From an uncultured Kiritimatiellota bacterium (GTDB taxonomy: Bacteria > Verrucomicrobiota > Kiritimatiellia > RFP12 > UBA1067), in assembly GCA_934635225.1 (NCBI GenBank), contig CAKTYZ010000017.1, positions 1-64,000 on the forward strand: 64,000 bases of DNA. Reading direction: 5' to 3'. Below are positions 57,898-64,000 of this stretch, piece after piece; the stretch's first letter is position 1; each line of letters begins with the position of its first letter. The notes below the pieces were generated by a model, which worked only from the letters and a program-made list of their open reading frames with translations, searched no databases and was not told the origin of the DNA. The position numbers and the translations under genes were made by a program.

Positions 57898-59146
57898 AGG
57901 CGCGGATCGACTACAAGTGGAGGCTTCTGTCGCTCCTTTCGGCGACTTACTTCCTCGCGCAGGGCACGCGGCAGATCTACAACGCCGTCCTGCCGCAGAT
58001 CAAGTCTGACTTCGCCGCGTCCGGGTTGGATGATCTTCAGCTCGGCCTCGTCGGCAGTGCGTTTACGCTCGTGTTCGGTCTGGTGATTCCGTTTGCGGGG
58101 ACCTGCGCAGACTTCCTCCGCCGCAAATGGATCGTCGTCTTCGGCACGCTTCTGTTCTCGGTTGGCATCTTCACTTCAGGCCTTGCATCGGGACTCGGTC
58201 TGCTCATCGTGTCGTATGGCGTTCTCAATGCGGCGGGCCAGTCGATGCTTCCGCCGTCCATCTCGTCCCTGATCGGACAGTTCCATGTCGGGACGCGGGC
58301 GACGGCGTTCTCAATCTACCAGATGGTCTTCTATGTGGGAATTGTCGTGTGCAGCGCGGTGTCGGGCTGGCTTTCGGGTGTCTGGGCACGGGCGGCTGGC
58401 GCTGGGCGTTCGGACTCTTCGGCGCGTTCGGCATCCTTTGGCCGTTTGCGCTCGCGTTCCTCTTGCGGGACACGCCACAGCCGGTCGCGTCAACGCAAGA
58501 GGACAAGCCGTCCGTGCGCGAGGCCGTGTGCGCGTTCTTCGGGCACCCGGCGGCGATTCTGCTGACGCTGGGGCTTGGTTTTTACGTCTACGCGACCTAC
58601 GGCTTCAAGATGTGGTGTCCGATGTTCCTTCTGCGGACCTTCCCCGGCATGACGCCGTCGGGCGCGGCGTTTCATGCCGTGTTCTGGTATTATCTTGGCG
58701 CGATGGCGGGCGTGATGCTCGCGGGGCGGCTGTCGGACCGTCTGTTGCCGCGCCGTCCGTGCGTCCGTCTGGAGGCGAATGTCACGGGTCTCCTGCTGAT
58801 GATCCCGTTTGTCCTTTTGACGGCGTTCGCGCCGGGCGGCGCCATGGCGTGTCTGGCGATCTTCGGCTTTGGCTTTGCGACCGGCGTTTACGACTCGAAC
58901 CTCTACGCGGCGCTGCTGGATGTCGTGAACCCGCGCTATCGGGCGGCGGCCGTCGGCATCTTCGGCTGCGGCGGAAATGTCCTTGGTGCGCTTGGGCCGG
59001 GAATGCTCGGTTGGCTGAACGGGCGTCTTGGCATGAGGGCTTCCCTTGCGTCGCTCGCGGCTTTCGCCCTCGTCGGCGCTCTCGTCATTTCCCTATCCGG
59101 ACGCGTGGGTCGAGCGCGGCGTAGACAAGGTCCGTCGCGAGGTTGA
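57894..59146 (+). pseudogene. MFS transporter with an internal frameshift
   Basis: The GTG start overlaps the stop of the previous gene. The first frame encodes transmembrane helices 1-5 (RQIYNAVLPQIKSDFAA, FADFLRRKWIVVFG in slightly different form, IYQMVFYVGIVVCSAVSGWL) until about nt 58385. The correct continuation (LGTGGWRWAFGLFGAFGILW and six more helices) is in the frame offset by one base, from about nt 58380 to 59146. Neither frame alone makes a full 12-helix protein. A lost base near 58375-58395 explains it. No slippery heptamer is visible for programmed frameshifting, so either a real pseudogene or an assembly error is likely. Sugar-acid uptake would fit the operon. Confidence 0.8.
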
Positions 59147-60020
59147 CGAACTGGTAGAGAAGCGCGCCAAGCACGACGACCGTGCGCACGACCGCCATGT
59201 CCGCCGAATGGATGGCGTTGATGGCGACCGAGCCGAGTCCGGGGATGCCGAAGAAGCTCTCCAAGAGAAGCGAGCCCGTGAAGAGTCCGGGGATTGAGAG
59301 CGAGACGTAGGTGACGATCGGGATGAGCGCGTTGCGGAGGACATGGCGCGTCAAGATGACGGGGTGCGAGAGACCTTTTGCCCGCGCGGTGAGGACATAG
59401 GGCTTGTAGAGTTCGTCGAGGAGGGCCGTGCGGAAGAACCGAACGTCCGTCCCCAGCGACGAGACGATGCCGATCAGGACGGGAAGGACGAGATAGAAGG
59501 CGCTTCGGTAGCCCCAGATGGGGAAGAGACCCGCCTTGTAGGAGAGGAAGAACTGTCCCGCCAGCACCCAGATGACGTAGTTCACGCTCATGAGGACGGT
59601 CGATCCGAGAAGGATGGCCTTGTCGATTGCCCGCCCGCGAAAGGCGGCTGCGCCGAGGGCGAGCGTGAGACCGACGAAGACGCTGCCGACGAGAATCGGC
59701 ACGGTTAGCGAGAGGGATGGGCCGACACCGCGCTTGAGCACGTCGAGGACGGGCTCGTCGTTTTCGACCGAGTAGCCGAAGTCCCCTTTTGCGAGGTCTG
59801 TGAGGAAACGGACGAATTGGCTGTCTGCCGCGAAGACAAGGGGCTTGTCATAGCCGTATTGACGGTTGAACGCGGCGACGGATTCTGCCGTCGCGTTCTT
59901 GCCGAGGATAGCCTCTGCGGGCGAACCGCCAATGACATTGAAGAGGACGAACGTCAGAAGCAGGATTCCGATGGTGGTCGGAATCATCTCAAGAATGCGA
60001 CGGATGACATACTTCAACAT
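59085..60020 (-). CDS. OppB/DppB-type ABC transporter permease
   Basis: 311 residues, six transmembrane helices. The family opening YVIRRILEMIPTTIGILLLTFVLFNVIGG, and the EAA-type loop ARAKGLSHPVILTRHVLRNALIPIVTYV, place it with peptide/nickel permeases of the OppB group. No ATPase or second permease gene is nearby; the only matching binding protein is at 29.9-31.6 kb. Its last 62 bases overlap the 3' end of the MFS gene tail-to-tail. Confidence 0.9.
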   Translation of the reverse strand: MLKYVIRRILEMIPTTIGILLLTFVLFNVIGGSPAEAILGKNATAESVAAFNRQYGYDKPLVFAADSQFVRFLTDLAKGDFGYSVENDEPVLDVLKRGVGPSLSLTVPILVGSVFVGLTLALGAAAFRGRAIDKAILLGSTVLMSVNYVIWVLAGQFFLSYKAGLFPIWGYRSAFYLVLPVLIGIVSSLGTDVRFFRTALLDELYKPYVLTARAKGLSHPVILTRHVLRNALIPIVTYVSLSIPGLFTGSLLLESFFGIPGLGSVAINAIHSADMAVVRTVVVLGALLYQFVNLATDLVYAALDPRVRIGK

Positions 60021-60028
60021 AAAGCGAC

Positions 60029-60034
60029 ATTATA
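60029..60034 (-). promoter_or_regulatory. -10 box of the OppB-type gene
   Basis: On the minus strand TATAAT at 60034-60029, only 8 bases before the ATG at 60020. No TG extension and no Shine-Dalgarno sequence. Confidence 0.55.
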
Positions 60035-60125
60035 CGCTATTTCGCCCTCGTCGGTCAAACCGGGACAGGGGGCGGACCCTGAGGGGCGCACGGTCCGCCA
60101 TCGCTTGATTCTGCGCCCGTGCGTT

Positions 60126-60134
60126 TGGTATAAT
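60126..60134 (+). promoter_or_regulatory. Extended -10 promoter of fabG
   Basis: TGGTATAAT at 60126-60134, followed by a leader of about 20 bases with AAAGGAG before the ATG at 60162. Confidence 0.65.
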
Positions 60135-60161
60135 TCTCAAAATAAAAGGAGAAATCAGACA

Positions 60162-60923
60162 ATGAAGACACTTGAAGGTAAGGTTGCGTTGGTGACGGGC
60201 GCGGCGCGCGGGATTGGCGCGGCGATCGCAAAGAAGCTGGCTGAGAACGGCGCGGCTGTCGCGATTTGCGATTTGAAGGCCGAGTGGTGCGATGAGACGG
60301 TCGCGGCGCTTCAGGCGCTGGGTGTGAAGGCGAAGGGGTACGGCGTCAACGTCTCGGTGTCGGCTGAGGTCGATGCGTGCGTGAAGGGTGTCCTTGCCGA
60401 TTTCGGGCGTCTCGACGTCATGGTCAACAACGCGGGCATTACGAAGGACGGGCTCCTGATGCGCATGAGCGACGACGACTGGGACGCCGTGCTGAACGTC
60501 AACCTCAAGGGCACGTTCCTCTTCACGCGCGCGGTGGCGCGCCCGATGATGAAGAACAAGGACGCCGAGGGGAATGTGGTTGGCGGCTCGATCATCAACA
60601 TCGCGTCCGTTGTCGGCATCATGGGCAACGCCGGTCAGGCGAACTATACCGCGTCGAAGGGCGGCGTCATCGCGCTCACCAAGACGACGGCGAAAGAGCT
60701 TGGCTCGCGCAACATCCGCTGCAACGCGGTCGCGCCGGGCTTCATTCAGTCCAAGATGACGGACGTCCTGCCCGAGGCCGTGCGCAAGTCGTACATGGAG
60801 ACGATTCCGCTTCGTCGTTTCGGCACGGTCGAGGACATTGCCAAGGCCGTCGCGTGGCTCGCGGGCGACGAGTCGGCCTATGTGACGGGGCAGGTCATCT
60901 CCGTCAACGGCGGCATGATCTGA
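60162..60923 (+). CDS. fabG: 3-oxoacyl-[ACP] reductase
   Basis: 253 residues, a typical FabG: TGAARGIGAAIAKKLAENGA, VMVNNAGITKDGLLMRMSDD, INIASVVGIMGNAGQANYTASKGGV with the Ser-Tyr-Lys triad, and the C-terminal GDESAYVTGQVISVNGGM. NADPH-dependent reduction of 3-oxoacyl-ACP in fatty-acid synthesis. A 10-bp perfect hairpin follows, so it is a single-gene transcript. Other fab genes are absent from the window. Confidence 0.92.
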   Translation: MKTLEGKVALVTGAARGIGAAIAKKLAENGAAVAICDLKAEWCDETVAALQALGVKAKGYGVNVSVSAEVDACVKGVLADFGRLDVMVNNAGITKDGLLMRMSDDDWDAVLNVNLKGTFLFTRAVARPMMKNKDAEGNVVGGSIINIASVVGIMGNAGQANYTASKGGVIALTKTTAKELGSRNIRCNAVAPGFIQSKMTDVLPEAVRKSYMETIPLRRFGTVEDIAKAVAWLAGDESAYVTGQVISVNGGMI

Positions 60924-60946
60924 CGTGCAGGTTCCCTGCGGCAATC

Positions 60947-60977
60947 CCCCTTGGCCGATTGCGTGGCCAAGGGGTTT
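60947..60977 (+). terminator. Intrinsic terminator of fabG
   Basis: CCCCTTGGCC (60947-60956) pairs perfectly with GGCCAAGGGG (60965-60974) around an 8-base loop, followed by TTTGTG. Strong stem with a short T-run; the best terminator candidate in the window. Confidence 0.7.
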
Positions 60978-61020
60978 GTGGGCGATGCGGCCGGGGGGAG
61001 GCCACAGTGCCCTCGATTTT

Positions 61021-61029
61021 TGGTATAAT
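61021..61029 (+). promoter_or_regulatory. Extended -10 promoter of the DUF2723 gene
   Basis: TTTTTGGTATAAT with the core TGGTATAAT at 61021-61029, 12 bases before the ATG at 61042. Confidence 0.65.
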
Positions 61030-61041
61030 CCTTAGCCAATC

Positions 61042-64000
61042 ATGAAGGATAATAAGTTTTTCACGAAGCTTGACTGGGCGGCGTTCTGGACAGCCACGCT
61101 CCTGACGTTCATCGTCTATTTCTTCACGCTGGGACCGTCCGTCGGTCTAGAGGATTCGGGCGAACTCGCGACGGCTGCGGCGAATCTCGGCGTACCGCAT
61201 CCGCCGGGGTATCCCTTCTGGACCTTCTGCTCATGGCTCTTCTGCAAGGCGTTCTCATGGGTGACCTACATGGGGCATCCGACGCCTGCGTGGGCTGTTT
61301 CGCTCTGCTCGGCGACCTTCGGCGCGTTTGCCGCCGGCTGTACGGCCATGCTCATCTGCCGTTCGTCGTCTGATTTCATCGGTCGGGACGAGGAGACTCC
61401 CGACTTCCACATCCTGCGCCCCTCCGAACTCCTCTCCTTTGGCGGCGCGGTCGGCGGTGCGTTGACGTTCTCGCTTTCGCCGGTCGAGTGGTCGCAGTCC
61501 ACGATTGTCGAGATTTACTCGCTCAACGCGCTCTTTCTGATGTGGGTCTTTCTGCTGTCTTACCGCTGGATGCGTCGTCCGTCGGACAAGGTCCTTTGGT
61601 TCACGGCCTTTGTCTTCGGGCTTGGCTTGACGAACTATCAGGTCCTGCTCTTCGCGATTGTGCCGCTTGCGCTCGTGATCGCGATGCGTAACATCGGGCT
61701 CTTCCGTGACGTCTTCATCTACCTCGTCCCCGTCGGGATGACTTGGCAGGTCCTCCAGATCGGTCAGCTTGCGCGCGCGGACCGCTATATGCAGTCGAAC
61801 GTGATCAACAAGCATGCGGCGCTCGTGGACAAGGCCGTTTCGGCTCCGTCCACGACGGTTCTCGTTCTTGCGCTGGCCGTTCTTGTGGCCGCGCTTGTGG
61901 CCGCAGCGGTCCTGAAGGGGCGCGGACGGGTCGAGAATGCGGCCAAGGCCGTCCTTTATGCGGGTGGCGGCGCGGCGGCTCTGGTCTTCTTGACGTCATT
62001 CGTGTTTGTCTCGAAGAACACCTGGACGGGCGTGACGGCTGAGGTCGCGCCGCTTGTCGAGCCGACGCGCTATGCGCTGATTGCCGCGCTCTGCGCCGGT
62101 TCGGTCGTCGCGGCGGCCCTCGCCGCCCTGAAGGGGACGGATGAGGCGATTGAAGGCCTCTTCCCCCGGCTTGCGGCGCAGTTCAGCCGTGAACTGCTGG
62201 TTTCGGCGGGGTTTGCGCTGGCGGCGGTCATCGTGGCGCTGACGGTTCCGTCGGCGGGCGCGGCGGGCTATGCCGGTCCCGCGTTTCCTTGGGGGAAGTC
62301 CACGGGCATGTTTGCGCTCCTTGTCGCGCTTCTCTTCGTCCTCTCGTCGTTCACGCGACGGGGCCTCTCCTTCGCCATCCCCGTGGCGGGGCTTCATCTT
62401 GCGGTGTTTGTCCTTCTCGCGCATGGCGCGATGAATGGGCTGACGCATCCGGCCAGCTGGTGGTTCGGCTGGACTATCGCGTGGAACTTCGTCCTTTTGG
62501 CACTGGCGTGGCTGACCTTGCCGAACGGGCGCTCCGTCGCGGGCGCGGCGTTCTTCGCCCAGCTGGGCGTCTCGTTCTACGCCTACATGCCGATTGTCTC
62601 CGACCTTCGCAATCCGCCGATGAACTGGGGCTATCCGCGCACGTGGGAGGGCTTCAAGCACGCGATCATGCGCGGGCAGTACGAGGCCATCGGCGTGCCG
62701 AGCTTTCCGTCGGTCGGCGCGTTCTTCGCGTTCTTCTTCAAGCAGATGGGACACTACTTCGGCGATGTGATGGTGCAGTTCACCGACCTGCTCGTCTTCT
62801 TCGCGCTCGTGCCGTTCGCGGTCGGGCACTGGGTCGTCGAGAAGACGCACCGCAAGATGTTCTGGCAGTGGATGATCGCGGCGGCGGCGTGCTTCCTCAT
62901 GATGTCGGGTCTCCTCATCCTCCTCGCGAATGTGAAGGGTGACGTGCAGGACGGCTTCATCCAGAAGGTGAAGTTCATCTCCTCGCACGCGATGATCGCG
63001 CTTTGGATCGGCTATGGCCTCGTCTTCGCGGCGGCCGTCGGGCTTCGCTTCTTCCAGCGCAAGGCGGCGAGCGTCCTGCCGTCGGACGGCGTCGAGCAGC
63101 GTCTTGCGAGCCGTCGGATTCGCCGGAGCGGCGGCATCGTGGTCGCCGCGTGTGTCGCGGCCCTCACGATTCTCGTCTGCGCCGTCTACCCGATCGTCCA
63201 GAACTACACGGACGAGCGGATGGTCTTCGAGCTGGGCGGCAACGAGCAGAACGGCCATACCTTTGGCTGGCAGTTCGGGGCTTATCAGCTGGAGGGCGCG
63301 AAAGCCATCAACGACCAGATCGTTGCGGACGAGGAACCGCTTCCCGACCCGACCTATCCGCCGGCGATGGACAAGTTCTCGATTTTCTTCGGCGGGACCG
63401 ATCCGGGGCGTTTTGTGCCGACCTACATGATCTATTCGGCGAACTACCGTCCTGACGTCTACCTCATCACGCAGAACGCCCTTGCGGACGACACCTACAT
63501 GTCTGTCCAGCGAGACCTCTACGGCGACGAGATCTGGATTCCGGCGAAGGAGGATTCGGCCGAGGCGTTCAACGTCTACGTGGACGAAGTCCAGCGCGGC
63601 GTGCGCCCGGCAAACGGCGACCTGCAGATCCAGAACGGGCGCGTGCAGGTGACGGGCGCTCTTGGCGTCATGGAGATCAACGGCATCCTCACGAAGATGA
63701 TGCATGACCATGACCGTCTGCGCCATTCGTTCTACGTCGAGGAGTCGTATGTCATTCCGTGGATGTACCCGTACCTCTCGCCGCATGGCCTCATCATGAA
63801 GATCAATGCGGAGAAGACTCCCTATGACGCGAAGCGTGCCGCGCAGGACCGTGATTTCTGGGACTGGTACGCGCGTCGCCTTTTGGACGACCCGATGTAT
63901 CGGCGGGATTTTGCGGGGCAGAAGAGCTTCTCGAAGCTGCGCGCGGCGATTGCGGGCCTCTACCAGAAGCAGGGGCGGTATCTCGAGGGCGCGCAAGCGT
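61042..64000 (+). CDS. DUF2723 membrane glycosyltransferase, 3' end outside window
   Basis: The frame is open from the ATG at 61042 to the window end (986 codons) with no stop. The N-terminus has the DUF2723/GT117 signature SVGLEDSGELATAAANLGVP followed by HPPGYPFW, then SPVEWSQSTIVEIYSLNALF. About 12-14 transmembrane helices extend to about residue 710, and a periplasmic domain with FSIFFGGTDPGRFVPTYMIY and YLITQNALADDTYM follows. The family is related to protein O-mannosyltransferases; the acidic pair in the first loop is expected to be catalytic. It probably transfers a sugar from a lipid carrier to an exported protein or glycan. Confidence 0.88.
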   Translation, partial: MKDNKFFTKLDWAAFWTATLLTFIVYFFTLGPSVGLEDSGELATAAANLGVPHPPGYPFWTFCSWLFCKAFSWVTYMGHPTPAWAVSLCSATFGAFAAGCTAMLICRSSSDFIGRDEETPDFHILRPSELLSFGGAVGGALTFSLSPVEWSQSTIVEIYSLNALFLMWVFLLSYRWMRRPSDKVLWFTAFVFGLGLTNYQVLLFAIVPLALVIAMRNIGLFRDVFIYLVPVGMTWQVLQIGQLARADRYMQSNVINKHAALVDKAVSAPSTTVLVLALAVLVAALVAAAVLKGRGRVENAAKAVLYAGGGAAALVFLTSFVFVSKNTWTGVTAEVAPLVEPTRYALIAALCAGSVVAAALAALKGTDEAIEGLFPRLAAQFSRELLVSAGFALAAVIVALTVPSAGAAGYAGPAFPWGKSTGMFALLVALLFVLSSFTRRGLSFAIPVAGLHLAVFVLLAHGAMNGLTHPASWWFGWTIAWNFVLLALAWLTLPNGRSVAGAAFFAQLGVSFYAYMPIVSDLRNPPMNWGYPRTWEGFKHAIMRGQYEAIGVPSFPSVGAFFAFFFKQMGHYFGDVMVQFTDLLVFFALVPFAVGHWVVEKTHRKMFWQWMIAAAACFLMMSGLLILLANVKGDVQDGFIQKVKFISSHAMIALWIGYGLVFAAAVGLRFFQRKAASVLPSDGVEQRLASRRIRRSGGIVVAACVAALTILVCAVYPIVQNYTDERMVFELGGNEQNGHTFGWQFGAYQLEGAKAINDQIVADEEPLPDPTYPPAMDKFSIFFGGTDPGRFVPTYMIYSANYRPDVYLITQNALADDTYMSVQRDLYGDEIWIPAKEDSAEAFNVYVDEVQRGVRPANGDLQIQNGRVQVTGALGVMEINGILTKMMHDHDRLRHSFYVEESYVIPWMYPYLSPHGLIMKINAEKTPYDAKRAAQDRDFWDWYARRLLDDPMYRRDFAGQKSFSKLRAAIAGLYQKQGRYLEGAQA

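Overview
The window is a GC-rich, densely packed bacterial chromosome segment from a Gram-negative organism. Outer-membrane beta-barrels, an exported double SGNH esterase, an O-antigen-ligase-like protein and penicillin-binding protein 1C support the Gram-negative call. Several features fit the Planctomycetes-Verrucomicrobia-Chlamydiae group, most likely an uncultured gut or rumen Kiritimatiellota/Verrucomicrobiota lineage: LL-diaminopimelate aminotransferase (DapL), a MurA with Asp instead of Cys in the active-site loop, a DUF1080 protein, and an alpha-2-macroglobulin/PBP1C pair. This placement is an inference from gene content; no rRNA gene is present to confirm it.

Layout. 1-3.1 kb: the end of a large surface protein (InlB-type repeat, BspA-type leucine-rich repeats) and an outer-membrane barrel. 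3.2-6.1 kb: an ECF sigma factor with a small membrane protein, then the membrane part of a sodium-pumping decarboxylase (OadG fused to a biotin carrier, OadB, a 34-residue membrane peptide). 6.2-14 kb: rpoN, nfo, gatB, gyrA and a tandem SGNH hydrolase. 14-25 kb: exported small proteins, a DUF1080 hydrolase, a HAD phosphatase, an MsbA-like exporter, a GH31 glycosidase, proA, an outer-membrane protein, hslO, alr and a CE15 glucuronoyl esterase. 25-31.6 kb: rseP-ispG-O-antigen ligase-dapL and a peptide-binding protein. 31.6-40.5 kb: an accessory-looking block with a 22-bp-periodic palindrome array, tRNA-Ala, two direct copies of an AT-hook repeat element flanking the alpha-2-macroglobulin and PBP1C genes, and a tRNA-Arg/fMet/Pro cluster. 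40.8-47.4 kb: an exported YRD-repeat protein, tsaD, ktrA-like, murA, a TsaC-Maf fusion, folB, pncC and a thiamine pyrophosphokinase-HPPK fusion. 47.4-52.9 kb: an SLC12-like transporter, a NifU-domain protein, iorB, an aspartate carbamoyltransferase and der. 53-59.1 kb: a xylan-use cluster (XylR-type regulator, GH10 xylanase, SDR, exported DapA-family protein, frameshifted MFS transporter). 59.1-64 kb: an OppB-type permease, fabG and a DUF2723 glycosyltransferase that runs off the window.

Two signals are not explained by ordinary gene annotation. First, eight copies of the perfect palindrome GAACGCGTTC lie at 31576-31771, seven of them at exactly 22-bp spacing, with conserved palindromes and diverged spacers. 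Second, many housekeeping genes are preceded by an extended -10 box of the form TGnTATAAT only 6-14 bases upstream of the ATG, usually without a Shine-Dalgarno sequence, which predicts leaderless or near-leaderless mRNAs. A smaller set of genes has the same box but a real leader with a Shine-Dalgarno sequence.

The genes suggest a saccharolytic, fermentative lifestyle. Xylan and glucuronoxylan are attacked by GH10, CE15 and GH31 enzymes, a sodium-motive force is made by biotin-dependent decarboxylation, and peptidoglycan is built through DapL, Alr, MurA and PBP1C.
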